A model generated the notes under the pieces. The model searched no databases. It had not been told where the DNA came from and saw only the letters and a program-made list of their open reading frames with translations. Source: Celeribacter sp. HF31 (GTDB taxonomy: Bacteria > Pseudomonadota > Alphaproteobacteria > Rhodobacterales > Rhodobacteraceae). Taken from it: a stretch of DNA of 64,000 bases. The stretch lies in contig NZ_JAATOT010000007.1 of assembly GCF_011806455.1 (NCBI RefSeq), positions 186,001-250,000 of the forward strand, read 5' to 3'. Within the stretch, counting starts at the first letter, position 1. The number at the start of each line of letters is the position of its first letter. Of this stretch, positions 27,519 through 36,728 are shown piece after piece. The translations under genes were made by a program, and so were the position numbers.

Positions 27519-28484
27519 ATGACCGATGAGCAGCCAACACCAGAGATGAACGGACAAGTGGCCGATGCGGTGAAGGGCAATTGGGTGGACCGACTTGCGC
27601 CCCCCGCCACGCGTCCCTACCTGCGGCTGTCGCGGGCGGATCGGCCTGTGGGCACATGGTTGTTGCTCATTCCCTGCTGGTGGGGTGCGCTTTTGGCCTC
27701 GGCTGAGGTCGGAACTCTGAGCCTGCGGACGGTCTGGATCATCATCGGCTGCGCTCTGGGCGCTTGGCTCATGCGTGGGGCGGGCTGTACATGGAATGAC
27801 ATCACCGACCGGGATTTCGACGATAAGGTGGAGCGTACCAAAAGCCGTCCGATTCCCTCCGGTCAGGTCACGGTGAAACAGGCCGCGGCATGGATGATCG
27901 TGCAAAGCCTCATCGCCCTCGCGATCCTCCTGACCTTCGGCAAGCTCGCGATCCTCTTGGGCATCCTCTCGCTTTTGCCCGTCGCGATCTATCCTTTCGC
28001 CAAGCGGTTCACATGGTGGCCGCAGGTGTTCTTGGGCATCGCTTTCAACTGGGGCGCACTTTTGGCCTATGCCGCCGTCGCGGGCAAACTCACCACGGCG
28101 CCCGTGTTTTTGTATCTGGCGGGCATCGCCTGGACGATCTTCTACGACACAATCTATGCGCATCAGGACAAAGAAGACGATGCGCTCATCGGCGTGAAAT
28201 CCACCGCGCGCCGCTTTGGCGACGACACCCCGCGCTGGCTCAAACGCTTTCTCGTGATCACCGTGGTGCTCATGGCCGCAGGCATCATCGAGGCGCTGGC
28301 TGACCGTTCGATTTTGGCGCTGGTCGTGGGGCTTGGCGCGCCATGGGCGATGGGGCTGCACATGACCTGGCAGATGTCGCGGCTCGACACCGAAGACCCG
28401 GATCGCTGCCTCTCTCTGTTCCGCGCGAACCGCGACACGGGGCTCTTGGCTGCGCTGTTTCTTGCCATCGCGGTCTTCCTTTGA
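27519..28484 (+). CDS. ubiA: 4-hydroxybenzoate polyprenyltransferase
   Basis: 321 residues, about eight membrane helices. Prenylates 4-hydroxybenzoate in ubiquinone synthesis. Both Asp-rich motifs are intact: NDITDRDFD (about 93-101) and DTIYAHQDKEDD (about 210-221). The N-terminal 25 residues are a polar extension. Start ATG 27519 is almost back-to-back with rsmE. Confidence 0.95.
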   Translation: MTDEQPTPEMNGQVADAVKGNWVDRLAPPATRPYLRLSRADRPVGTWLLLIPCWWGALLASAEVGTLSLRTVWIIIGCALGAWLMRGAGCTWNDITDRDFDDKVERTKSRPIPSGQVTVKQAAAWMIVQSLIALAILLTFGKLAILLGILSLLPVAIYPFAKRFTWWPQVFLGIAFNWGALLAYAAVAGKLTTAPVFLYLAGIAWTIFYDTIYAHQDKEDDALIGVKSTARRFGDDTPRWLKRFLVITVVLMAAGIIEALADRSILALVVGLGAPWAMGLHMTWQMSRLDTEDPDRCLSLFRANRDTGLLAALFLAIAVFL

Positions 28485-28549
28485 TTGCAGCAATCCGCCG
28501 AACCCCCTAAGACAAAGGCCAAAGTCACAAACAGGCGTCTTGTTCCCTG

Positions 28550-30508
28550 ATGCGCATTTCAGAATTCCTACCCGTCTTCGCCGCCCTCATCGCGGGCCTC
28601 ATCCTCAGCCTCGGGGCCGCCGCCATCGGGGCCACGGTGATCGAGAACACCTCGACCAAAGCCGTGGACAACCAATTGGCGATGCGCGGCTATGACTGGG
28701 TGGATGTGCAGGGCGACGGGTTGCAGATCGTGCTCACCGGCACCGCGCCGGACGAACAGACGCAACTGGCCGCCCAGCGCGCGGCGGGCCATGTGGTCGA
28801 TCCCTCCCGCGTCATCAACGTGATGAACGTCGTGCAACAAGAGGCCATCCCCGCGCCGCGGTTTTCCATCGAGATCCTGCGCAATGACAGTGGCATTTCT
28901 CTGATCGGTCTGGTGCCCAGCGGTTGGGACCGCGAAGGGTTTATCGAAGCACTGAAACGCGCGAGCGGCACCGGCTCCGTCGCCGATCTTCTGGAACAGG
29001 CGGATTATCCGGTGCCCGAAAACTGGGGCGATGCCACCGAATTCGGCCGCACCGCGATTGGTCTTTTGCCCCGCTCGAAAATCTCCATCGCCGCCGACGG
29101 CATCACGCTCACGGCTCTGGCCGACAGCAAGGAGCAGAAAGTCACCTTCGAGCGCGCCCTGATCCGCGCCCTGCCCGACACGCTTCCGGTGGCCATCGAC
29201 GTGGCCGCGCCCCGGCCCGTGATCACCCCCTTCACGGTGCGCTTTATCATCGACGCAAATGGCCCGCGCTTTGACGCCTGTGTCGCCGAAACGCCGTCGG
29301 GTCACGCCCGCATTCTGGCCGCCGCGAAAGCCGCAGGCGTTGAGAACCCGACCTGCACCATCGGCCTCGGCTCGCCCACGGCACAATGGGCTGCGGCGGT
29401 CGAAACCGGCATGCGCGCGCTTCAGGACTTGGGTCAGGGCAGCATCACCTATTCCGACGGCGATGTCAGCCTGATCGCCGCCGAGGGCACTTCTGCGTCG
29501 CTCTTCGACAGGGTCGTGGGCGAGCTGGAAGCCGATCTTCCCGCCACCTTCACCCTGCACAGCAGCCTGCCGCAGGCGGAGACAGAGGCCGAAGAAGAAA
29601 CCCGCCCCGAGTTCATCGTCATCCGTTCGCCCGAAGGCCAGACCCAGCTGCGCGGCCGCATCGCCGACGAGCGCAGCCAGGCCGCGACCGAAGCGCTGGC
29701 CAAAGCCGCCTTCGGCAGCGCCTCGGTCTATTCCGCGATGCGCGTCGAAGATGACCTGCCCGACGGCTGGTCCCTGCGCGCCATGGCCGCCATCGAAGCA
29801 CTGGCCCAGCTGAACCGCGGCTCCGCGACCATGACCGAGGACCTCGTGACCGTGCGGGGCGAGACCGGCAACGAGAACGCCCGCGCCGAGATCGCAAGCC
29901 TCCTATCCGCGAAACTGGGTGACGGCGAACAATTCACCATCGATGTCACTTACGTGCGGAAACTCGATCCGGTGCTCAACCTCCCGACGCCACAAGAGTG
30001 CGTCGACCGCGCCAACCAACGCATCGCGGCGAACAAAATCGTCTTTGATCCCGGCTCGACCGAGCTGAACGAAGCCGCCAACGAGACCCTCGACCAGATC
30101 GCCGAGGTGCTCAAGGATTGCGAAGAGGTCGAAATGGAGATCGGCGCGCATAGTGACAGCCAGGGCGGCGAGGTGATGAACCTCAACCTCTCGACCCAAC
30201 GTGCCAACTCGGTGCTCGACGGGTTGCTGATGCGCCGTGTGGCAGGCGTGAAATTCACCGCGCAGGGCTATGGCGAAAGCCAGCCGATCGCGGACAACGA
30301 CACCGAGGAGGGGCGCGAGGCCAACCGTCGGATCGAATTTAAATTGCTGAACGCAGAGGCGCCGGAGACGGCAACCGCGCAAGATGAGGCACAACAGGAC
30401 ACATCTGACGCGCCGCGGGGGGACGATGCGGCGACAGATACGGATGGGGCCACGGATGGGGCAGAGGGTGCAGATACCGCATCTGAAGACGGGGAAACGG
30501 AAGAATGA
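28550..30508 (+). CDS. OmpA-family protein with repeated BON-like segments
   Basis: 652 residues. N-terminal hydrophobic segment (about 8-30) as signal or anchor, a long periplasmic region with several internal repeats resembling BON/phospholipid-binding units (e.g. VDVQGDGLQIVLTGTAPDE), then a C-terminal OmpA peptidoglycan-binding domain (about 485-600) with IGAHSDSQGG, LSTQRANSV and NRRIEF. The acidic Thr/Ala/Asp-rich tail (about 605-652) is low complexity. Likely links envelope and peptidoglycan. Stop overlaps the next ATG. Confidence 0.88.
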   Translation: MRISEFLPVFAALIAGLILSLGAAAIGATVIENTSTKAVDNQLAMRGYDWVDVQGDGLQIVLTGTAPDEQTQLAAQRAAGHVVDPSRVINVMNVVQQEAIPAPRFSIEILRNDSGISLIGLVPSGWDREGFIEALKRASGTGSVADLLEQADYPVPENWGDATEFGRTAIGLLPRSKISIAADGITLTALADSKEQKVTFERALIRALPDTLPVAIDVAAPRPVITPFTVRFIIDANGPRFDACVAETPSGHARILAAAKAAGVENPTCTIGLGSPTAQWAAAVETGMRALQDLGQGSITYSDGDVSLIAAEGTSASLFDRVVGELEADLPATFTLHSSLPQAETEAEEETRPEFIVIRSPEGQTQLRGRIADERSQAATEALAKAAFGSASVYSAMRVEDDLPDGWSLRAMAAIEALAQLNRGSATMTEDLVTVRGETGNENARAEIASLLSAKLGDGEQFTIDVTYVRKLDPVLNLPTPQECVDRANQRIAANKIVFDPGSTELNEAANETLDQIAEVLKDCEEVEMEIGAHSDSQGGEVMNLNLSTQRANSVLDGLLMRRVAGVKFTAQGYGESQPIADNDTEEGREANRRIEFKLLNAEAPETATAQDEAQQDTSDAPRGDDAATDTDGATDGAEGADTASEDGETEE

Positions 30509-30831
30509 ACAGAACCGAATTGATCATCGCGACCGCAGTCGTGCTCTTCATCGCCTTTTTGCTGGGCTGGTTTGCGCATTGGCTGATCCATCGCTTTGTG
30601 CGTGTGGGTCAGGGCGAGATGAGCGATCTCGACACCATGGCGCAGCAATTGCATGAGGCCGAAGAAGAACGCGATCAGGCGATCCACTATTATCAGCAAC
30701 GTGAATCCGAGCTGACCAATCAGGCCAATCAAACCGACGCGGAACTGCGCGCTGCGATGGAAGGCCTGCGTGAGGCGCGCCAGGAGGCCGAAGAGCTGCG
30801 CGCTTATATCGAACGGCAAAACGCGGGGTAA
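30505..30831 (+). CDS. small single-helix membrane protein with coiled coil
   Basis: 108 residues: one transmembrane helix (about 6-28) followed by a polar coiled coil rich in E, Q, A and R (about 40-105). Starts within the OmpA-family stop codon (ATGA), so the two are made together; a partner role at the membrane is plausible but unproven. Its stop codon is in the loop of a terminator hairpin. Confidence 0.8.
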   Translation: MNRTELIIATAVVLFIAFLLGWFAHWLIHRFVRVGQGEMSDLDTMAQQLHEAEEERDQAIHYYQQRESELTNQANQTDAELRAAMEGLREARQEAEELRAYIERQNAG

Positions 30832-30841
30832 GCCCCCGCGT
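30821..30841 (+). terminator. terminator overlapping the stop of the coiled-coil gene
   Basis: Perfect 8-bp stem ACGCGGGG/CCCCGCGT with TAAGC loop containing the stop codon, followed by a T-rich stretch. Lies between convergent genes and could serve both strands. Confidence 0.55.
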
Positions 30842-30858
30842 CTTCACGTTTCAGGCGC

Positions 30859-31296
30859 TTATTCCGCTTCGATCATATCCACGCGGGTGGCGTGGCGGCC
30901 GCCTTCGAATTCGGCGGACAGGTAAGCATCCACGATGTCGAGCGCGAGGCCCTCGCCCACCACGCGCGCGCCGATGGAGAGCATATTGGCATCGTTGTGC
31001 TGACGGATCATCCGGGCGGAGAAGCTGTCGGAACAGACCCCGCAACGGATGCCTTTGACCTTATTGGCGGCCATCATGATGCCTTGGCCCGTCCCGCACA
31101 GAATGATGCCCAGATCACAATCGCCAGAGGCGACAAGCTCCGCCGCCGCCTGCCCATGTTTCGGGTAATGCGTGCTCTCCGGCGTGGTCGGACCGATGTC
31201 GACGGCTTCATAGCCCTGCTCGGTGATATGTTTGGCAATCGCTTGACGCAGCTCGATGGCGGCGTGGTCGCTTGAAAGCGCGATACGTTTGGTCAT
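30859..31296 (-). CDS. rpiB: ribose-5-phosphate isomerase B
   Basis: 145 residues. Interconverts ribose-5-P and ribulose-5-P. RpiB/LacAB motifs: ALSSDHAAIELR, GIILCGTGQGI with the catalytic Cys, and CSDSFSARMIRQHNDANML. ATG 31296 is the family start. Downstream of moaE on the same strand with about 40 bp between; likely part of the uvrC-pgsA-moaDE run or with its own weak promoter. Confidence 0.95.
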   Translation of the reverse strand: MTKRIALSSDHAAIELRQAIAKHITEQGYEAVDIGPTTPESTHYPKHGQAAAELVASGDCDLGIILCGTGQGIMMAANKVKGIRCGVCSDSFSARMIRQHNDANMLSIGARVVGEGLALDIVDAYLSAEFEGGRHATRVDMIEAE

Positions 31297-31337
31297 GGTT
31301 CGTTTCTCGGTCGTTGTCTTGGTTAAAATCTGCGGGC

Positions 31338-31775
31338 TCACCAGCGGTTCAAAGCCTCTTCATCGGCGTCTTTCGCGGCGACCCAATCGGCGCCCTCGCG
31401 CGTCACTTCTTTCTTCCAGAAGGGCGCGCGGGATTTCAGGTAATCCATGAGATATTCGGCGGCCTCGAACGCCTCCACCCGGTGGCGGGCGGCGGTGGCG
31501 ACCATCATGATCTGATCGCCGGGGCGGAGATTGCCGTAGCGATGGATCACAAGGCAATCGGTGAGCGACCAGCGCGTGGCAGCCTCTTCGGCGATCTTGG
31601 TGATCGTCGCCTCGCACATGCCGGGATAATGCTCGATCTCCATATGCTCCAGCGTACCGCTGTCATCGCGGACCCGTCCTGTGAAGCTGACCGTCGCGCC
31701 GGTGTTGGGCGCTTTGCCAAAGCCTTTGAGCACTTGGGCGAGATCGAAATCTTCGGATTGGACGGTCACTTGCAT
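31338..31775 (-). CDS. moaE: molybdopterin synthase catalytic subunit
   Basis: About 145 residues. With thiocarboxylated MoaD it converts precursor Z to molybdopterin. Seen: GATVSFTGRVRDD, MEIEHYPGMCE, HRYGNLRPGD and the active-site Lys segment FWKKEVT. Start placed at ATG 31775 just after the moaD stop; a GTG nine bases upstream (31784) overlapping moaD is possible. Confidence 0.95.
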   Translation of the reverse strand: MQVTVQSEDFDLAQVLKGFGKAPNTGATVSFTGRVRDDSGTLEHMEIEHYPGMCEATITKIAEEAATRWSLTDCLVIHRYGNLRPGDQIMMVATAARHRVEAFEAAEYLMDYLKSRAPFWKKEVTREGADWVAAKDADEEALNRW

Positions 31776-31776
31776 C

Positions 31777-32028
31777 TCAGCCACCCGTCATGGGCGGAAA
31801 GAACGCCACCTCGCGCACGCCGTCCAAGGAGGCGTCGAACTCGGTCAGCTCCTGATCAAGCGCCACACGCAGGGATTTGAGATCGGAAAACGCCAGATCA
31901 TAGCGCGGCTCGCGGGCGCGCAACTCTTCGACCAGATCCATCACGGTCGCGGCCTCGGTCTCCAACGTCTCGCGCGGCTCCCCGATGCGCTCGCGCACCC
32001 AAGCGAAATAGAGCACCTCAATCTTCAT
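31777..32028 (-). CDS. moaD: molybdopterin synthase sulfur carrier subunit
   Basis: 83 residues, ubiquitin-like, ending in the obligatory Gly-Gly that becomes the thiocarboxylate. N-terminus KIEVLYFAWVRE matches the family. Overlaps the end of pgsA by 11 bp and abuts moaE. Confidence 0.95.
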   Translation of the reverse strand: MKIEVLYFAWVRERIGEPRETLETEAATVMDLVEELRAREPRYDLAFSDLKSLRVALDQELTEFDASLDGVREVAFFPPMTGG

Positions 32029-32584
32029 GGCTGTCTCTCAGATAGGGCATGGCTTTGCTCAGATAATCCCAACCGGTGATCACGGTCAAAATCCCGGCGA
32101 TCCAGAAGATCAGCAGCCCCAGCGTGAACAAGGCCGCAACCGCGGTCGCGCCATAGGCAAAGAGCACCGCAATGGCGACCATCTGCGCCGTGGTTTTCCA
32201 TTTGGCAAGCTTGGTGACCTTCAAAGTCCCGGCGGTGTCGCCCAGGAATTCCCGCAGGCCAGACACGAAGGTTTCGCGCAGCAAAATGAAGGCGGCGGGA
32301 ATGACGATCAACGCATTCGCGCCATGCAACATGGTCAAGACCGCAATCGCCGTGACCACCATCGCCTTATCGGCAATCGGGTCCAACATGGCGCCGAATT
32401 TCGACATCTGGTCCCATTTGCGCGCCAGATAGCCGTCGAGAAAATCGGTGATCGAAGCGGAGGCAAACAGGATCAGCGCGGCCCAATCGGCGACGGGGCG
32501 CGGCAGGATCAGAAAAACGAGCGCCACCCCCGGCGCGCAGAGCAACCGGAAGACGGTGAGAATATTGGGCAGGTTCCATGTCAT
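32018..32584 (-). CDS. pgsA: CDP-diacylglycerol-glycerol-3-phosphate 3-phosphatidyltransferase
   Basis: 188 residues, four helices. Makes phosphatidylglycerol phosphate in the inner membrane. The CDP-alcohol phosphotransferase signature D(x2)DG(x2)AR(x8)G(x3)D(x3)D is readable as DFLDGYLARKWDQMSKFGAMLDPIAD in two overlapping pieces. It lies 18 bp downstream of uvrC, a common proteobacterial pairing. Confidence 0.95.
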   Translation of the reverse strand: MTWNLPNILTVFRLLCAPGVALVFLILPRPVADWAALILFASASITDFLDGYLARKWDQMSKFGAMLDPIADKAMVVTAIAVLTMLHGANALIVIPAAFILLRETFVSGLREFLGDTAGTLKVTKLAKWKTTAQMVAIAVLFAYGATAVAALFTLGLLIFWIAGILTVITGWDYLSKAMPYLRDSHED

Positions 32585-32602
32585 GGCTCTCTCCTTACCC
32601 CG

Positions 32603-34516
32603 TCACCCGTGCTCATGGAAGAAGTCGTAGATCGTCTGGGCCACTTTCTCTGAAATTCCATCCACCGCCTTGAGATCGGCGAGGTTCGCGCCCGACACCG
32701 CCTTGGCCGAGCCGAAATGTGCCAAAAGCGCCCGTTTGCGGGTCGCGCCCACGCCCGGCACTTCATCAAGTTTCGTCAGCCCCATGGCTTTCGAACGCTT
32801 CGCCCGGTGGGTGCCGATGGCAAAACGGTGCGCCTCATCCCGCATGCGCTGGATGAAATAGAGCACCGGATCGTTGCGGCGGAGCGCCATGACACGGTGG
32901 CCGATGCGATGGAATTCCTCCTTACCCTGATCGCGGTCGATGCCCTTGGCCACGCCGATCATCGGCACATCGGTGACGCCTTGTTCGACCATGATTTCAT
33001 GCACGGCGGAGACCTGCCCGGCGCCGCCGTCGATCAACAAGAGATCAGGCCAGAGACCTTTGGAACGATCCGGGTCGTCTTTCAAAAGGCGTTTGAACCG
33101 GCGTGTCAGCACCTCTTTCATCATGCCAAAGTCATCGCCCGGCGTGATGTCGTCGCCGCGGATATCGTATTTGCGGTACTGGTTTTTCATGAAGCCTTCC
33201 GGCCCCGCGACGATCATCGCGCCAACCGCATGCGCCCCCTGAATGTGGGAGTTGTCGTAGACCTCGACGCGCGCGGGCACACGCGGCAGGTCGAAGGCCT
33301 CTTTGAGACCTTCGAGCAGTTTTTCCTGCGCCGCACCTTCGGACATTTTGCGGCCCAGACTTTCGCGGGCATTGCGCAGTGCGGAGGCGACAAGCTCCTG
33401 TTTCTCGCCCCTTTGCGGGACGAGGATTTCGATCTTTTTGCCCGCTTTTTCCGACAGCGCCTCGGCCATCAGCTCGCGCTCTTCGATGTCATGCGACAGG
33501 ATCAACTGACGCGGCGGATCGCGTTTTTCATAGAATTGCCCGATGAAACCGGCCAAGACCTCTTCGGCCTCCGCCCCGTTGGTTTTCGGATAGAAATCCT
33601 TGTTGCCCCAGTTCTGATGCGCGCGGATGAAGAAGACCTGAACACAGGCCTGCCCGCCCTCCATATGCAGCCCGATCACATCGCCCTCGCCCACGGTGCG
33701 CGGGTTGATGCCTTGGGCGGTCTGCACATTGGTGAGCGCCCGGATCCGGTCACGCAGCCCGGCCGCTTTCTCGAACTCCATGGCGTCAGAGGCCTCTTGC
33801 ATGTCATGCGCCAGCTTTTCCTGAAGCCCAGAGTGCCGGCCTTGCAAGAACCGCTCCGCCTCATTCACCAGTTCGGCGTAGTCCTCTTTCGAAATCTTTC
33901 CCACACAAGGCCCGGTGCAGCGTTTGATCTGATATTGCAGACAGGGCCGCGTGCGAGACTCAAAGTCCACATCCGAACAGTTCCGCAGCAGAAAGACCTT
34001 TTGCAGCTGGTTGAGCGTGCGATTGACCGAAGAGGCCGAGGCGAAGGGGCCATAATACGACCCTTTGCGCTTGCGCGCGCCGCGATGTTTGGTGATCTGC
34101 GGAAACGCGTGATCATGGGTGACGAGGATATTCGGAAACGACTTATCGTCGCGCAACAATACGTTGTAGCGCGGCTTCAATTGCTTGATCAGGTTTTGCT
34201 CTAAGAGAAGCGCCTCGGTTTCCGTTCGCGTGGTCAGGAACATCATCTGCGAGGTCTCGGAAATCATCTTGGCGATGCGCGCGGAGTGCCCCGAGGGACG
34301 CGCGTAATTCGAGACCCGGTTTTTCAGGTTCTTCGCCTTGCCGACATAGAGCACGTTATGTTCGGGATCGAGCATCCTATAGACGCCGGGAGAGCCGTCG
34401 AGCTGTTTGACATAGGCGTCGATCACCTTGTGACCGCGCGGGATGTCTTTGCTTTCCCCCATGCTCTCCACAGGGCTCTCCAAAGCGCTTTCTTTTGGGG
34501 TCGTCTCTTCGCTCAT
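32603..34516 (-). CDS. uvrC: excinuclease ABC subunit C
   Basis: 637 residues from ATG 34516. Makes the dual incisions of nucleotide-excision repair. N-terminal GIY-YIG nuclease (GVYRML near 44, YVGKAK near 57), [11 protein letters not shown] Cys motif, UVR domain, RNase-H-like nuclease with [18 protein letters not shown], and C-terminal helix-hairpin-helix pair. The first 25-30 residues are a variable acidic extension. The frame is open to 34588, but that ATG directly abuts AGGA without spacing. Confidence 0.95.
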   Translation of the reverse strand: MSEETTPKESALESPVESMGESKDIPRGHKVIDAYVKQLDGSPGVYRMLDPEHNVLYVGKAKNLKNRVSNYARPSGHSARIAKMISETSQMMFLTTRTETEALLLEQNLIKQLKPRYNVLLRDDKSFPNILVTHDHAFPQITKHRGARKRKGSYYGPFASASSVNRTLNQLQKVFLLRNCSDVDFESRTRPCLQYQIKRCTGPCVGKISKEDYAELVNEAERFLQGRHSGLQEKLAHDMQEASDAMEFEKAAGLRDRIRALTNVQTAQGINPRTVGEGDVIGLHMEGGQACVQVFFIRAHQNWGNKDFYPKTNGAEAEEVLAGFIGQFYEKRDPPRQLILSHDIEERELMAEALSEKAGKKIEILVPQRGEKQELVASALRNARESLGRKMSEGAAQEKLLEGLKEAFDLPRVPARVEVYDNSHIQGAHAVGAMIVAGPEGFMKNQYRKYDIRGDDITPGDDFGMMKEVLTRRFKRLLKDDPDRSKGLWPDLLLIDGGAGQVSAVHEIMVEQGVTDVPMIGVAKGIDRDQGKEEFHRIGHRVMALRRNDPVLYFIQRMRDEAHRFAIGTHRAKRSKAMGLTKLDEVPGVGATRKRALLAHFGSAKAVSGANLADLKAVDGISEKVAQTIYDFFHEHG

Positions 34517-34591
34517 CTGCCTGTCTCTGATTCCCGTCTCCGGCTGCAATCTTATCGCACTGGGGGCAAGAGGAAACTCATCCACCATTCC

Positions 34592-34743
34592 TGTGGATAA
34601 CCCTGCCGATAAGTTTTCGTGAACCGTGATTTTCCCTTGTTTCCGTGTATTTTCGTGAGTTTGCCCAAAAAACAGTCATATTTTCAAGCCATTGATTTTA
34701 AGGGAAATATTTTTATAAGACCCGCAAATCATTGAAATGATTT
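34592..34743. promoter_or_regulatory. AT-rich uvrC upstream region with DnaA-type box and 18-bp palindrome
   Basis: The 297-bp gap 34517-34813 holds no gene. It is markedly AT-rich for this genome, contains a perfect DnaA-box sequence TTATCCACA (minus strand, 34600-34592), and has a perfect palindrome AAATCATT-GA-AATGATTT (34726-34743). The uvrC promoter should lie here. A single box can occur by chance; no box cluster is present. Confidence 0.4.
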
Positions 34744-34813
34744 ACATTTTAGTAACAGAAATGAAACAAACCTGCCCAAGGTGCAAAACTTTTCGCGACA
34801 CCCTGCCGCAGGG

Positions 34814-35599
34814 TCACTCCGTGACATCCACATCGGGCGTTTCCCAGGCCAGGTGTTGCCCGCTATCGGGACAGATCAATTGCCCCGTCACAGCGTTTGC
34901 AGCACACAGATAGCGCAGTGCCTCACAGATATCCTCAGGGTCGGCCCCGCGCTGCAAAAGCGTGGCCTTTTGCTGCTCGGCAAACGCCTCATCCGACTGG
35001 CGCGCACCTTGCAGGGTCGGGCCCGGCCCAATGCCATTCACACGCACCTTCGGCGCCAGTGCTTGCGCCGCCGTTTGCGTCAGCGTCCAGAGCGCAGATT
35101 TGGCCAGAGTGTAGCTCATGAACTGCGGTGTCAGCTTGCGCACCCGCTGGTCGATCATGTTGACAACAAGCGCCTGCGCACGGGGCCGCCCGCGCGCATC
35201 CACAACCGGCTCGGGCGCCTGCGCCGCGAAGGCTTGCAGCAACACAAACGGCGCGCGCAGGTTGCTTTCGATGTGCCGATCCCAGCTTTGACGGGTCACA
35301 TCCGGCAGGCTGTCCTGTTCGAAAATCGAAGCGTTGTTCACCAAAAGCGTCAAAGGCCCGCCCAAGGCCTCCGCCGCACGCGGCACCAGCGTCTCGACCT
35401 GCGCCTCGTCCAAAAGATCGGCCTGAAGCACGGAGGCCTTGCGCCCCATGGCGCGCAGTTTCGCGACAAGTTCACCGGCCGCGTCCGTCGAGCTGTTGCA
35501 ATGCACAGCCACATCGAAGCCATCCTCCGCCAAGGCCAAAACCATAGCCCGGCCAAGCCGATGCGCCGCCCCGGTCACAAGCGCTCTTTTGTCCTGCAA
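34814..35599 (-). CDS. SDR-family oxidoreductase, pteridine reductase/FolM-like
   Basis: 261 residues. NADPH-type nucleotide motif TGAAHRLGRA at the N-terminus (Arg in the motif favours NADPH), NNAS at about 89, YTLAKSAL (Tyr-x3-Lys) and C-terminal TGQLICPDSGQHLAW. The NMIDQRV and GPGPTLQGARQ segments resemble dihydromonapterin/dihydrofolate reductase FolM and pteridine reductases. Likely reduces a pterin. Followed upstream by the antiporter gene, 10 bp away on the same strand. Confidence 0.85.
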   Translation of the reverse strand: MQDKRALVTGAAHRLGRAMVLALAEDGFDVAVHCNSSTDAAGELVAKLRAMGRKASVLQADLLDEAQVETLVPRAAEALGGPLTLLVNNASIFEQDSLPDVTRQSWDRHIESNLRAPFVLLQAFAAQAPEPVVDARGRPRAQALVVNMIDQRVRKLTPQFMSYTLAKSALWTLTQTAAQALAPKVRVNGIGPGPTLQGARQSDEAFAEQQKATLLQRGADPEDICEALRYLCAANAVTGQLICPDSGQHLAWETPDVDVTE

Positions 35600-35609
35600 A
35601 ATCCTCTCC

Positions 35610-36557
35610 TCAGCTCAGAACTGCCAGAATGTAGAGGACATATAGGGCGGAAAGGACGATCCCCCAAAGACGGGTGATGTCGATGCGTTTGAGGACGAAC
35701 ACCCCGAGGATCACCGAGGCCCCGAGCATGACCCAGATGTCGAAGTCCATCAGCTCGGAATCGACCGGAAGCGTGCCAACGAGGCTCGACACGCCGATGA
35801 TGCCCAAAAGGTTGAACATGTTCGAGCCGATGACATTGCCAAAGGCGACATCGGCCTGTTTGCGAAGCGCCGCCATCACCGTGGTTGCAAGCTCCGGCAA
35901 GGAGGTGCCAAGGGCCACAAGGGTCAGGCCGATGACGGTTTCAGACACGCCGAAAGCCCGCGCGATATTGGTCGAAGCGTCAACGAGGATGTCCGCCCCC
36001 AAAGGCAGACCGATGAGACCGGCGATCAGAAAACCGATGATCTTGGCCCAGGGCATATCGGGATCGGCGCCTTCGACCTCTTCTTCCTCAGGAGCATCGC
36101 GCTGCGCCACGCGGTGACAGCGCGCCTGATAGATGGCGTGCCCGATCATCGAGAACAGCGCCGCCAAAAGCACGACCCCGGCGATCCAGTCGAATTGACC
36201 ACGCATCGCCAAGAGGATGAAAAGCACCGTCGCTCCGATCATCTGGAGGTAGGAGGCGCGGGTGGAATTGTCGATCACATGCAGCGTCGAAATCAGGGCG
36301 GGTACACCGAGAACCAGCAGCACATTGGCGGTGTTCGAGCCAATCACATTGCCCAGCGCCAGCCCCGGCACGCCGTCGAAAATTGCGGAGACCGAGACCA
36401 AAAGCTCAGGCGCGGAGGTGCCAAAGGCCACAACGGTCAGAGAGACGATCAGCGCCGGAATCCCCAACCGCAGAGACAGGTTCACGGCGCCACGCACCAA
36501 CATATCCCCCGCCACGAGCAAAAGCACCAAACCGGCGACCGCGTAAATGAAATCCAT
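35610..36557 (-). CDS. calcium/sodium antiporter (CaCA, YrbG-like)
   Basis: 315 residues with about ten helices in two inverted repeats. Each repeat has the alpha motif: GTSAPELLVS in the first half and GTSLPELATT in the second, both with the ion-binding Glu. A central acidic loop (about 150-165) separates the halves. Exchanges sodium or protons for calcium across the inner membrane. ATG overlaps the TGA of the small zinc-ribbon gene. Confidence 0.92.
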   Translation of the reverse strand: MDFIYAVAGLVLLLVAGDMLVRGAVNLSLRLGIPALIVSLTVVAFGTSAPELLVSVSAIFDGVPGLALGNVIGSNTANVLLVLGVPALISTLHVIDNSTRASYLQMIGATVLFILLAMRGQFDWIAGVVLLAALFSMIGHAIYQARCHRVAQRDAPEEEEVEGADPDMPWAKIIGFLIAGLIGLPLGADILVDASTNIARAFGVSETVIGLTLVALGTSLPELATTVMAALRKQADVAFGNVIGSNMFNLLGIIGVSSLVGTLPVDSELMDFDIWVMLGASVILGVFVLKRIDITRLWGIVLSALYVLYILAVLS

Positions 36558-36724
36558 CAGGGTTTGCCCTTTTCACAGGCGCATGCGCCCTTGCCTATTT
36601 TGTAACGCCCGCAGCGGGGGCATTTCATGTCTTTGAGTTTTTGCTGTCCAGGAAAGCGCAGCCGTCCGAAGATGGCCAAAACCATCATGAAGATCAGAAA
36701 AACGCTGATGACCTTGAACATCAT
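36557..36724 (-). CDS. 55-residue membrane protein with zinc ribbon
   Basis: Short ORF read directly on the minus strand. ATG ATG at 36724/36721, one hydrophobic helix (about 5-20), then a Cys4 cluster: MKCPRCGRY with Cys-x2-Cys and GACACEKG with Cys-x-Cys, ending KGKP. Four Cys suggest a zinc ribbon. Start lies 4 bp after the SohB-like stop and its TGA overlaps the antiporter ATG, so it is embedded in a coupled three-gene string, which supports it being real. Function unknown. Confidence 0.75.
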   Translation of the reverse strand: MMFKVISVFLIFMMVLAIFGRLRFPGQQKLKDMKCPRCGRYKIGKGACACEKGKP

Positions 36725-36728
36725 GATG

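Noticed and set aside
34592-34600. Replication origin suggested by a DnaA box in AT-rich DNA
   Set aside because: Only one box, no cluster, and no neighbouring dnaA, hemE, parAB or gidA-type genes.
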